This document shows, in pieces, positions 23,930 through 33,970 of a stretch of DNA of 64,000 bases. Source of the stretch: Branchiostoma floridae (Eukaryota; Chordata; Leptocardii; Amphioxiformes; Branchiostomatidae); contig NC_049996.1 in NCBI RefSeq assembly GCF_000003815.2, positions 10,221,545 to 10,285,544 of the forward strand. Reading direction: 5' to 3'. A program made the translations under genes and the position numbers. Each line of letters begins with the position of its first letter. Within the stretch, counting starts at the first letter, position 1. The notes beneath the pieces were generated by a model. It made no database searches and was not told where the DNA came from. It saw only the letters and a program-made list of their open reading frames with translations.

Positions 23930-25030
23930 AGGAGGAAAACCTTAAATGCGAATGAGATGAAACTTGATGTTTAGTTAGTGAACGGAGAGGCGAGAACGCA
24001 CCAAGACAAGCGGGCTATCCGGCTTAGTCTATCAACCTGGTGTTGTACATGGTTTTGTGTATTTCTGGCATATTTTTCCATCTTTTTGTCATAATCGCCC
24101 ACGTTGTGCTGATTTTCACGACGTGATAATGCATGTTTTGAAAAGTAACCAGGTGTACATTTTAGATAAACACTACGCCGTGTATTGTCTTCTCTATTGT
24201 CTAATTATTTCAATTGTGATATTTACTTTCAACTGATAACCAGAAGGTCAAAGTCCAGTCATTAATTTTGACAGAAAATAATCACATCATATGTGCAAGT
24301 ATCTTTCTTATTCACCACTACATATCAACGATATACACAAAATCTGCCAATATTCGATTAACATTATTTTCATTAGTGCATCTGATATAAACCTGTAAGT
24401 TTTGCTATGATGCATGGGCAAAATTCCCTAATTACACTTTGTGCAATCTAAAGATCTATAAAACTTTGCTAATTTCATTTCCGTATGTGAATACATATGC
24501 ATGTCATAATAAACAGTAATCATACCGTCTGTCCTATGTACAGCACTTTTTCTTCCCACCTTCTCTTTCATTCATTCATTCATTCATTCATTCATTCATT
24601 CATTCTTTATCTTTGTTCATGTCTCTAAACCAATGACTTGTGCTTGGCCCAACATAGTTATGATAGATATCAATTACTGAAAGAAACAAACCTTAACATC
24701 ATCTTAATCTTGAATACAGGAAATAGCCAAAGATATAACATCAAATAAGCATCAATAACAGCAAACCAACAACAATTTACAAGAGCTATACCTTATATGC
24801 TGTAATATAGATATAAAGTAAGAATTGGTTCAATATAAACCAGAGTACACTATAAATCTAGAAATGAACCATTGTAAGTAAATAATATATACTATCAACT
24901 AAAGAGCTTAAGTTAAGACGTATACAAACTGAATGATGAAGTTGTATTTTGGGACCATCTGCTTCATCTGATTTACATGTTCATTTTCTTTATCTGCTTC
25001 ATCTGATTTACATGTTCATTTTCTTTATTA
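23930..25030 (-). other. Spacer LRR2-LRR3: array flank blocks, 3' flank of LRR3
   Basis: No gene. 23930-24200 repeats the block at 21440-21690. From 24215 on it matches the LRR1 3' flank (18510-19297). An imperfect 38-bp duplication (CTTCATCTGATTTACATGTT) sits at 24958-25024, just past the LRR3 stop. AATAAA follows the stop as in LRR1. Confidence 0.75.
24566..24605. repeat. (TTCA)n microsatellite
   Basis: About nine uninterrupted TTCA units. The same region at 18885-18915 has only loose TTCTTTC repeats, so the array expanded after the LRR1/LRR3 duplication. Confidence 0.95.
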
Positions 25031-26485
25031 TTATTCGTTATTCAATCCCTCTACAGAAGCGTTGTACATGTAGTTTGTGGAGTCTAATGTTGGTTCCGCA
25101 CATGCATACTGGTTGGATGGGTCAGTTTGGGTAAGGTTAGTGCACACGTAGTGCTCTGTGTTATTCGAGAAGGTAACGGTTTCATCATACAAGACTCCCG
25201 TAGAGTGGTTTGCGGAGTTTTCTGGTTGTGGCATAAGGTGTTCACCCGAGACAGTCTCATTATCATCATGGTGCTCTTGATTCAATCCCTCCGCAGAAGA
25301 TTTTCCGCCGCACTGGTGCACGGAGTTATGTATCGGTACCGTAGGCGTGCTCTGACTTGCAACTGGTGGTCCATGGTTCGAACCTCCCACTACATGGCAT
25401 GGATTGGTTTCTGCTGGTGGTGCAATTCGATGTAAGTGAATGGAACGATGATCTACGTTCGCGTCGGCATCTTCCTGGCGATTGCAGCCCAGGTTTTTCC
25501 TCATCATGAGACGTACAAGACATACAATAAAAGTTATGATCAGGCATATTTCAATCAGGAAAATGGTTTTGTAAAGAATGGAATATTTTTTCCCTTTGTC
25601 TTTCCTCGTATCCGCAGATTTAGCAGATGAATAAGCATTGGTCAGTGTAGTACTTGCCCAGCTGTGTTCTCGTAGGATTCTGTTGGATATACTTTTTTCC
25701 ATGGTTGGGTCTGTATGTTGGTGTACCTAAACCCGAACCGTTGGTGATGTAAGTGCACTTTTTATGCTCTGCACTCCTGTTCTGGCTTGTTGGGTCGATC
25801 CACAGTCCGTCAGTTGGGTGGATACTTCTGACAAAAGGCGACGATGTAGTTGACTTGGACTTTTACAGTCAAAGCGTCCCGTTGGGATCAAATGAACAAA
25901 ACAGGCTGAACACGAGGAACAACAGGCCTTTCGATCTCTCCCCTTACAGGCATGTAAACACGTCATCTTATCAATCAGCCAGGAAAGCTCACAGTCACAG
26001 TGAAATGGGTTATGGTTGATCACTACTGTTTTTATATGTGGCCATCCTAGTGCGTATTGAGAGAATGTTGCCAGTTTGTTCATTCCTAGATTGACAATTT
26101 TCAGTTTCGGGAGATGCTCAATGACGATGCCGAGATTTACGTACGTCAGTTTGTTTTCTTGTAGTTGAAGACGGTACAAAGCTGGCAATGTCTGCAGAGA
26201 CATCCAGGACACACTCTCAATGGAATTATAGCTCAGGTCCAGAGAGGACAGTTGAGGCAGTGACGGCAAGTACGTAACGTTTCTAATCTCATTGTAAGAG
26301 ACTTTCAGTCGTGCAGCGTTGGGCGGTATATCTTCGGGCACCGTCATGAGATTAAGCATGTTGCACCGTATTGTTACCTCACACAACGTGGTAAACTCCT
26401 CGACTTCACATCCATTCGGCAGACAAAAACAGCCTGTCCACAGGAGTCCCAAGTTAAAGAGCAAAGAACTTGCACTTACTTTCAT
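25031..26485 (-). pseudogene. LRR3: long-tail LRR receptor, frame broken before the membrane segment
   Basis: ATG at 26483-26485 (MKVSASSLLFNLG). The frame is open through signal peptide, LRRs, the NPFHCDC cap and the CCSSCSACF cluster, to a TAG at 25727-25729 shortly after QSIKSALTSP. Against LRR1, single bases are missing near 25757, near 25720 and near 25665; a 12-bp deletion also lies in the last area. The three single losses add up to one codon, so the stalk, membrane segment (TIFLIEICLIITFIVCLV) and tail (one ~85-residue unit, ending EGLNNE) are again in the original frame. As written, the gene would make a soluble LRR ectodomain of about 250 residues. It may be a pseudogene, a secreted form, or a draft-sequence artefact. 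The remaining coding parts are clean, so any break is young. Confidence 0.75.
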
Positions 26486-26689
26486 GCTTGTTTTGCATCG
26501 CATGATTCCTAAGTCCGTTGCCTCTACGATCCGCAGCGTTTGTGAAAAAAGCGTACAAACTGATGAACATTTACATAGGTCACATTTCCACACAATAAAC
26601 TCGCTATACACATAGAGATAAAATAGGTAAGATTAGAACAGCGTATCTCCTTGTGCTAAGTGAGACCAGAAAGACAACGCTTCACTGGG

Positions 26690-27182
26690 TAAAACAGCAA
26701 ATGAAGTTCAATGTCCCTGCTGATCACACTGAACAAGAAAGTGTTATGAAACCTTGGATGTGGATGTCTTCTATTGGTACCGCAGTCACGGGTGTCAGAA
26801 TACATGCATATCATTTGTGGGAATATGACGTGGCATTCATCCATATGCAACAAGAAAATGCTATGAATCCTTGAATTTGGATGTCTTCTATTGGAGCCAA
26901 AGTCACAGGCGTCAGAATACATCATATTGTCTGTGGTCATAACAACGTGGCATTCATCCATTTGCAACAGAACCACACGCGGGCTTGACATGTGCGTCGG
27001 CTAGACTGTTGTTCACAATATCTCACTGTCATGGAACGGATTGGTTTCTTGATTATAGTCCGTGAAAGTATCTATAGCTGCTATATACATATTTCAATAT
27101 GCATGTTTCGAAACCTTGCAACTAGCATTTCCATTGCAAATTTTCAATTGATTTCTTTTTGCTTCTTTTGTAATCTGTATTA
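26690..27182 (-). promoter_or_regulatory. Conserved upstream module of LRR3
   Basis: Units start at 26743 and 26860 (the second reads GCTATGAATCCTTGAATTTGG) and end near 26974. The GATTGGTTTCTTGATTATAG block starts at 27039. The substitutions in the second unit close the plus-strand frame that is open in the LRR1, LRR2 and LRR4 copies. This argues against a conserved divergent peptide. Confidence 0.55.
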
Positions 27183-27259
27183 TGTATCATGTCATGTCAA
27201 ATGTTCCATCCATGCAAGACGTACAAAAAAGAATTTAAGTGTATTTCTAGTCATGATTG

Positions 27260-27929
27260 AGGAGGAAAACCTTAAATGCAAATGAGATGAAATTTGATGT
27301 TTTGTACGTAAACGGAGAGGCGAGAACGCCAAGATAAGCGGGCTAGCCGGCTTTGTCTATCAACCTGGTGTTGTACATGGTTTTGTGTATTTCTGGTATT
27401 TTTTCCATCTTTTTTTCATAACTGTCCAAGTTGTGCTGATTTTCACGACGTGATGACGCATGTTTTGAAAAGTCATCAGGTTTACCTTTTAGATAAACAC
27501 TACGACGTGTATTGTTTCATATATTTTTAGATACATCTTGCCAGTAGTCGTCTTCGGGAACTCAGTGAGTCCTACGGAGACACTGTGAGACTAAGATGGC
27601 ACATCGAACATGATTAAGCAGACTGGGTAATGCAGATGTTGCTTGCGAATCTAGAACCAAGTTCGCGATTCCTAATGTCTGTTGGGCTATGTAGCACTTT
27701 GGCACTTCGTTGTATCCTCCGAAACGGTTTGAGTTAAATGTTTCACACACAACCCTGCAAATGAGCCACTTTACCACTCGCAAAGTAATCTGTTGGACTA
27801 TGTAGCACTTTGGAACACCATGTACTTCATTGTATTATCCGCAATGGTTAATATATGTTTCACACACTACCCTGCAAATGAGCCACTTTACCACTGACAA
27901 AGTAATCTGCAGCCTATGGTTTGAACCGC
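27260..27929 (-). other. Spacer LRR3-LRR4 with eroded tail relic
   Basis: It repeats the blocks of 21440-21988. In addition a ~111-bp segment is tandemly duplicated here: 27682-27792 and 27793-27908 both run from a TTGGRCTATGTAGCACTTTGG block to a CAAAGTAATCTG block. The other copies have this segment once. The part beyond the LRR4 stop resembles the LRR7 tail-coding region but has stop codons. Confidence 0.6.
27682..27908. repeat. Tandem duplication of ~111 bp next to the LRR4 stop
   Basis: Two units, at 27682-27792 and 27793-27908. Both contain TGCAAATGAGCCACTTTACC. The duplication is absent beside LRR2 and LRR5. Confidence 0.85.
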
Positions 27930-29054
27930 CTAGCCCACAGTAGAAGTGCTGTGATATAAAAGGCCCGCTCTTGGTGGTACAATCTGATGAAGGCGAATGG
28001 AATGATGATCTACACCATTGCCGGCGACTTCCTGGCGATTTCGGCAAGGATCACGTTTAATCAAGTACCGAACAAGGCGAGAAATAAACATCAAAATTAG
28101 GATGCTTCCATCGAGAATAATGACCTTGTAAATAACTGTAACTGGAAGTTGTTGCCCAGCTTTTGTCGTTGCGTTCATTGATTCAGTAGCTGATTTAGAA
28201 TCGCTGTTAACTGTAGTGCTTGATGACATCCTCGGTGACTTCTTGTAGCGTTCTGCTGTGTTTACTTTCTTCCATGGTTCGGTCTGTGTGCTGTTACTTC
28301 CCGAACCATTGATGAGAAAAGTGCCCTGTTCTACGCTCTGAAGTTTGGTCTTGGCTTGGTGGGTCTGTCCACAGTTCTTCAGATGGGTGGACACTGTGGA
28401 CAAATGATGCCGGTACAGTTGACTTGGACTGTTGCAGTTGAAACGTCCACCTGAACTTATATGAAGGAAACAGGCTGAACATGAAGAGCAACAAGCCTGC
28501 CGATCTCTCCCCTTACAGGCCTGTAAACACGCCAACTTGTCAATCAGCCAGGAAAGCTCACAGTCACAGTGAAATGGGTTACTGTTGAGCACTACTGTTA
28601 CCTGTGGCCATCCCAGTGAGTATTGAGAGAACTTTATCAGTTTGTTCATACCTAGATTTACTAATTTTAGTTTCGGAAGATGTCCAATGACGATGCCGAG
28701 ATTTACGTACTTAAGTCTGTTTCCTTGTAGTTGAAGACTGAATAAAGCTGGTAATGTCTGCAGAGACATCCAAGACACACTTTCAATGGAATTGTAGCTC
28801 AGGTCCAGAGAGAACAGTTTAGGCAGTGACTGCAAATACGTAACGTTTCTAATCTTATTGAAAGAGACTTCGAGTCGTGCAGCGTTGGATGGTATATCAT
28901 CGGGAACCATCATGAGATTTAGCCTGAAACACTCAACTGATACAGTAGAGAAGAGCGCACTAAACTCCTTGACTTCACATCCATACGGCAGACAAAAACA
29001 GCCTGTCCACAGGAGTCCCAAGTTAAAGAGCAAAAAACTTGCACTTACTTTCAT
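27930..29054 (-). CDS. LRR4: short-tail LRR membrane receptor, intact
   Basis: 374 residues in one exon. The chosen start is ATG 29052-29054 (MKVSASFLLFNLG), because this Met begins the signal peptide (1-22) in all copies; the open frame extends 28 codons further up. The N-terminal cap is at 26-52, four LRRs lie about 60-158 (e.g. LDLSYNSIESVSW, LQLQGNRLKYVNLG), and the C-terminal cap starts at NPFHCDCELSWL (159-170) with a Cys cluster ACCSSCSACF (187-196). The stalk is rich in Ser/Thr. The membrane segment is about 304-327 and contains Lys310 and Asp315. A tail of about 45 residues carries the CRNRQEVAG..VDHHSI.LHQIVPP signature and ends YHSTSTVG. Its nearest relative is the dead LRR2. Expected location: plasma membrane, ectodomain outside. 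Ligand unknown. Confidence 0.9.
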   Translation of the reverse strand: MKVSASFLLFNLGLLWTGCFCLPYGCEVKEFSALFSTVSVECFRLNLMMVPDDIPSNAARLEVSFNKIRNVTYLQSLPKLFSLDLSYNSIESVSWMSLQTLPALFSLQLQGNRLKYVNLGIVIGHLPKLKLVNLGMNKLIKFSQYSLGWPQVTVVLNSNPFHCDCELSWLIDKLACLQACKGRDRQACCSSCSACFLHISSGGRFNCNSPSQLYRHHLSTVSTHLKNCGQTHQAKTKLQSVEQGTFLINGSGSNSTQTEPWKKVNTAERYKKSPRMSSSTTVNSDSKSATESMNATTKAGQQLPVTVIYKVIILDGSILILMFISRLVRYLIKRDPCRNRQEVAGNGVDHHSIRLHQIVPPRAGLLYHSTSTVG

Positions 29055-29249
29055 GCTTGTTTTGTATCGCATGATTCCCAAGTGCGTTGCCTCTACGGTC
29101 CTCAGCGTTTGTGAACAAAGCGTACAAACTGATAACATCTACATAGGTCACATTTCCGCACAATAAACTCGCCATACACATAAAGATGAAATAGGTAAGA
29201 TTAGAACAGCGTATCTCCTTGTGCTAAGTCAGACCAGAAAGACAACGCT

Positions 29250-29756
29250 TCACTGGGTAGAACAGCAAATGGACTTCCTTGTCCCTGCTGATCGCATTGA
29301 ACAAGAAGGCGTTATGAAACCTTGGATGTGGATGTCTTCTATTGGTACCGCAGTCACGGGTGTCAGAATACATGCATATCGTTTGTGGGAATATGACGTG
29401 GAATTCATTCATATGCAACAAGAACATGTTATGAAACCTTGGATTTGGATGTCTTATGTTGGAACCAAAGTCACAGGCGTCAGAATACATGCATATTGTC
29501 TGCGGTCATAACAACGTGGCATTCATCCATTTGCAACAGAACCACACGCGGGCTTGACATGTGCGTCGGCTAGACTGTTGTTCACAACATTTCACTGTCA
29601 GGGAACGGATTGGTTTCTTAATTATAGTCCGTGAAAGTATCTCTAGCTGCTATATACATATTTCAATGTACATGTTTCGACTGAAACCTTGCCACTAGCA
29701 TTTCCATTGCAAATTTTCAATTGATTTCTTTTTGCTTCTTTTGTAATCTGTATTAT
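29250..29756 (-). promoter_or_regulatory. Conserved upstream module of LRR4
   Basis: Units start at 29311 and 29428 (period 117) and end near 29542. The GATTGGTTTCTTAATTATAG block starts at 29607. The module begins about 200 bp from the ATG, and the closest match is to the LRR2 copy. Confidence 0.55.
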
Positions 29757-29829
29757 GTATCATGTCATGTCAAATGTTCAATCCATGCAAGACGTACAAA
29801 AACGAATTTAAGTGTATTTCTAGTCATGA

Positions 29830-30390
29830 TTGAGGAGGAAAACCTTAAATGCAAATGAGATGAAACTTGATGTTTTGTACGTAAACGGAGAGGCGAGGAC
29901 GCCAAGATAAGCGGGCTAGCCGGCTTTGTCTATCAACCTGGTGTTGTACATGATTTTGTGTATTTCTGGTATTTTTCCCCCATCTTTTTTCATAACCGTT
30001 CACGTTATGCTGATTTTCACGACGTGATGATGCATGTTTTAAAAAGTAACCAGGTGTACATTTTAGATAAACACTACGCCGTGTATTGTCTTATATTTTT
30101 AAATAAATCTTGCCAGTAGTTGCACTCAGGAACTCAGTGAGTCCTACAGAGACACTTTGAGACTAATATGGCACATCAAACGTGATACCGACTGGGTAAT
30201 GAAGATGTTGCTTGCGAATCTAGAACCAAGTTCGCGATTCCGAATGCCTGTTGGGCTATGTAGCATTTTGGAACACAATTTACTTCATTGTATCATCCAA
30301 AACGGTTAGATTTAAATGTTTCACACACTACCCTGCAAATGAGCCACTGTACCACTGGTAAAGTAATCTGAAACCTGTGGTTTGAACCGC
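29830..30390 (-). other. Spacer LRR4-LRR5 with eroded tail relic
   Basis: It matches 21440-21988 closely. Past the LRR5 stop, AAATCTAACCG and then GCAACATCTTCATTACCCAG (gene sense) align with GAATCTAACCG and GCAATGTCTTCATCATCCAG of LRR7, where they are coding. No gene here. Confidence 0.65.
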
Positions 30391-31506
30391 CTAGCCTGTA
30401 AAAGTGCTGTGATATGGAAGGCCCGCTGTTGGTGGTACAATCTGATGAAGGGGAATGGAATGATGATCTACACCATTGCCGGCGACTTCCTGGCAATTTC
30501 GGCAAGGATCACGTTTAATCATGTACCGAACAAGGCGAGAAATAAACATCAAAGTTAGGACGCTTCCATCGAGAATAATGACCTTGTAAATAACTGTAAC
30601 TGGAAGTTGTTGTCCAGCTTTTGTCGTTGAGTCCATGGATTGAGTTGGTGACTTAGAAGCGCTGGTAACTGTAGTGCTTGTTGACATCCTTGATGGGTTT
30701 TCGGCGAATTCTGTTATGTTTACTTTCTTCAATGGTTGGGTCTGTATGGTGTTACTTCCCGAACCGAGATAAGGGCCATGTTCTACGCTCTGCAGTGTGG
30801 TCTTGATTTGGTAGGTAGGTCTACAGTCCGGCAGTTGGGTGGACACAGTGGACAATTGATGCCAAAACAGTTGACTCGGACTGTTGCAGTTGAAACGTCC
30901 ACCTGAACTGATATGAAGGAAACAGGCTGAACATGATGAGCAACAGGCCTGCTTGTCTCTCCCCTTACAGGCCTGTAAACGCGTCATCTTGCCAATCAGC
31001 CAGGAGAGGTCACAGTCACAGTGAAATGGGTTATTGTTGATCACTACTGTTGTTACCTGTGGCCATCCCAGTTCGTATTGAGAGAACGTTGCCAGTTTGT
31101 TCATACTTAGATGTACGAATTTTAGCTTCAGGAGATGACCTATCACGATGTTGAGATTTACGTACGTCAGTTTGTTTCTTTGTAGTTGAAGACTGGTCAA
31201 AGCTGGCAATGTCCGCAGAGACATCCAGGACACATTTTCAATGACATTATAGCTCAAGTCTAGATGGGACAGATGCGGCAGTGACGGGAAATAAGTGACG
31301 GTTGTAATTTTATTGTAAGCGGCATGCAGCCGTTCAGCATTGACCGGTATGTCATCGGGCACCGCTACGAGACCCAGTCTGTTGCAGTTTGTCGCCACCG
31401 TACCAAAGTACTTTAATTTCTCAACCTCACATTCTTCCGGCGAACAAAAACATTCTGTCCAGAGAAACCCCAAGGTAAAGAGTAAATACACTATAGTAAC
31501 TCTCAT
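30391..31506 (-). CDS. LRR5: short-tail LRR membrane receptor, intact
   Basis: 371 residues from ATG 31504-31506 (MRVTIVYLLFTLGFLW); a second in-frame start lies nine codons up. It has a signal peptide to about residue 22, an N-terminal cap, LRRs with LDLSYNVIENVSW and LQLQRNKLTYVNLN, the cap NPFHCDCDLSWL, and the cluster ACCSSCSACF. The membrane segment again holds Lys and Asp (VTVIYKVIILDGSVLTLMF). The tail is about 41 residues and ends YHSTFTG. The signature has one change (CRNCQE for CRNRQE). The N-terminal half is the most diverged of the short-tail group (e.g. CSPEECEVEKLKYFGTVATN), while the part from the stalk on is nearly that of LRR2. This mosaic could come from gene conversion. Confidence 0.9.
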   Translation of the reverse strand: MRVTIVYLLFTLGFLWTECFCSPEECEVEKLKYFGTVATNCNRLGLVAVPDDIPVNAERLHAAYNKITTVTYFPSLPHLSHLDLSYNVIENVSWMSLRTLPALTSLQLQRNKLTYVNLNIVIGHLLKLKFVHLSMNKLATFSQYELGWPQVTTVVINNNPFHCDCDLSWLIGKMTRLQACKGRDKQACCSSCSACFLHISSGGRFNCNSPSQLFWHQLSTVSTQLPDCRPTYQIKTTLQSVEHGPYLGSGSNTIQTQPLKKVNITEFAENPSRMSTSTTVTSASKSPTQSMDSTTKAGQQLPVTVIYKVIILDGSVLTLMFISRLVRYMIKRDPCRNCQEVAGNGVDHHSIPLHQIVPPTAGLPYHSTFTG

Positions 31507-31699
31507 GTTTGTGTGTTTGGAGTTCAAGAACACTCAAGTTCGGAGGGTCACACCTGCAAGCGAATCCTAGAAACTGAGAAAAATCAATTTGGGCTCAAAT
31601 TTACTCACGGTGAATTTACTTTCAATATGACGTTATTGTAATTTTAGCATAAAGAGAGCACACCACCTTCAGGTTTTTTTATTTAAGTGCTCTATGGCG

Positions 31700-32212
31700 A
31701 AATCAATCAATAGAGAAAAAAACGTTTCGCCGGGTATAATTTAGAGGGTAGTGACGGACCAGTTTAGCTCTAGTGAACTCAATGAGCAGTTGAGCTTCAC
31801 TTAAACTGCCTTGAATTGATAGGGCAGACAGACGCTATGTACAGTATTTACAGGTTCGTTGTGCCGGGGATATCCCCCTTGCTCTTTTCGACAAGTACAA
31901 TGAACAGTGCATTACAGCTCAACGTCTCGCTCTATTATATATATAAAGGACCCTTTTCAGAATCGTGCATACTTGGTGACAAAAACCGGTATTCGAACTC
32001 ACGACTTCTTGGCACAGACGCAAGCCCACTAACGACTGGATTATTAGTAATCCTTAGCTCTTGTTATCGCATTGTCCAAGAAGCTGTTGTCAGGCTGTAG
32101 ATTTGAATGTCTTCTACGCGAAGTCAAGTCAATAGTGTAAGAATATATGCATATCTTTTTGTGGTCATGACGTACTGATATTCATGCATGTGCAACAAGG
32201 TCGCCTAGAGAC
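31700..32212 (-). promoter_or_regulatory. Decayed upstream module of LRR5 (single unit)
   Basis: One 117-bp-type unit can be followed at about 32098-32212. Conserved islands are GAATATATGCATATC, GTCATGACGTA and ATTCATGCATGTGCAACAAG. The left block AACGTTTCGCCGGGTA is near 31720, so the module is stretched by about 250 bp compared with the LRR4 copy. An insertion holding the tRNA-like repeat at 31960-32060 lies between. Confidence 0.4.
31960..32060 (-). repeat. tRNA-like SINE head
   Basis: On the minus strand TAGTGGGCTTG stands in the place of a pol III A box and GAGTTCGAATACC in the place of a B box, about 35 bases apart. The cloverleaf does not close, so this is not called as a tRNA gene. 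It is probably a SINE fragment inserted upstream of LRR5. Confidence 0.4.
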
Positions 32213-32440
32213 ATTTGCGTGAGTTAGTTTGCGTCATTGTCAGGGGCGGATAGATTTGGTGTGGGTATGGGCTTTGTTCATGATACCCTGTACAAGAGAA
32301 CAGCCCATATCAGCATGGTTACAGGGTGCGAACTCTAGAGGTCTTCTGGGTGGTACTAGTACCTGAGTTTAATGATGATGAATGCTAACCCACTGTGAAT
32401 GTCCTTAGTTTGGTTCCTCATTTCGACTCTACAATATCGT

Positions 32441-33080
32441 TATTTTTTCCTGAAGAGCACTTTTATTCTGACCATTTTGGTTGTATAAAGTTAGTTGGGC
32501 GGTGAATATCTCCTAGTATGAATCCAAGCCAACGGTTATGCGGTCCTGTCGCCTGAATTCCCAGATAGTGTGTTATATGTGCGCTTGAGGTAGGTTTGTT
32601 TTATGCGCGGTTGAAGAACATGGTTCCTCATTTCGTTATGCTGAGAAAATTCGTGTTTATTGTACAGCAGCATTTGTTAAAATTGGGGGCGATAAATGAC
32701 TTCAATGACATGTTTTCATTAAAACCTACTTGACGACTCAAGCTGTCAAGATAAGCTATCATTATAACCATTTCAACCAAACGTTTGATACTCGACTTCG
32801 GTCCACAAAAAGATATGCATATGTAGAAAAATAAAGAGGCAAAATGTTATTTTCTTCTTTGCTCTTTTAGAAATTGTCTGACGCTTAAATCTCCAGACCA
32901 ATGTGTCTTGCAGTGAGAACAAACATGTGGTTTGTAGATTGGTTGTGTGATTACATAACGTGATGGTATGACAGAACGTCCACTGACATTTGATTGCTCC
33001 GAAAACGGAAATTGAAAACGCAGAACCTGCTTCAAGGCACAGACACAGACGAAACTCAGATGCCCCCCCCCCATCCACCG
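32441..33080 (-). repeat. Array flank block, copy A (possible flank of a lost LRR gene)
   Basis: Key landmarks, shared with 33590-33970 and with 17181-17930, are GAAATTGTCTGACGC, CTCCAGACCAATGTGT, CAGTGAGAACAAACATGTGG, GATTGGTTGTGTGATTACAT and AACGTGATGGTATG. The last two correspond to the GATTGGTT block that lies 450-600 bp upstream of the LRR genes. Confidence 0.6.
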
Positions 33081-33589
33081 ACTAAAAATGCCTCTAAATC
33101 AACGTTTTTGTTTGTAAATGTCAGTTTTTGTTAACCTTTTTGCGGGGAACATTACAGAAAGCGTATTATAGGTGGTTTTCAGTGTATCTGACAGAAGGGC
33201 TTTAATATATTAGCGGTAGATGATTTTTAAGATGGCGGTTGTAGCTCGAACCTGCTTGCTACATTTCTAATCCACGCGATTTTTATTATCCTCATTATTG
33301 TTCGTAATTCAAACCTTGTGCAACAGTTGTAAATTTTGGTCATATGATAAAAAACTAAACTTCACATATTGTATTGTCCTTATGCATCAGGGAAAACTCA
33401 TAAGAGATGAAGATGCACTTTAGAACTCGATGAGTACTATGGTGACAATATGTAGTTCGAAGTACGTCTTGATCACAGCGAACCCATGTTTGTTTTCTTT
33501 AGTTGTTGTAGAGGCCGGACGGTGCAGTTAGTGCCAGCGACTCTGGACCTGTGTAGAGATCGCGATTCAAAACTTCTTCAGAGCGATAA

Positions 33590-33970
33590 TTCGCTTTGCA
33601 AAATTGAATGACATTACTTTATCCAAATCTATTTGACGACACAAGTTGTCAATATAAAATATCATTACGACCATTCCCGTGTAACATCTGACACTGTTGC
33701 CCCCCCCCCCCACACACACACACTGAATATGCAATAAGGCAAGGGCAAAATGTACTTTTCTTCCACTTCTTCTAGAAACTGTCTCTGCCGCTTCAATCTC
33801 CGGACCAATTTGTTTTGCAGTGAGAACAAACATGTAGTTTGAACATTGGTTGTGTGATTACATAACGTGAGGGTATGGCAGAACGTCCACTGACATTTCA
33901 ATGCTATCAAAATTGAAGTCAAAACGCAGAATCGGCCTCAAGGTACAGACACAGACAAAACCAAGATGCC
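33590..33970 (-). repeat. Array flank block, copy B
   Basis: It shares with copy A an offset of about 900 bp and long matches (CAGTGAGAACAAACATGTAG, GTGTGATTACATAACGTGA, CAGAACGTCCACTGACATTT, AGACACAGAC). It is less diverged from copy A than from the 17-kb copy. Confidence 0.65.

Noticed and set aside
31960-32060. Functional tRNA gene on the minus strand
   Set aside because: A- and B-box-like words are present but the acceptor and D stems do not pair. A SINE head fits better.
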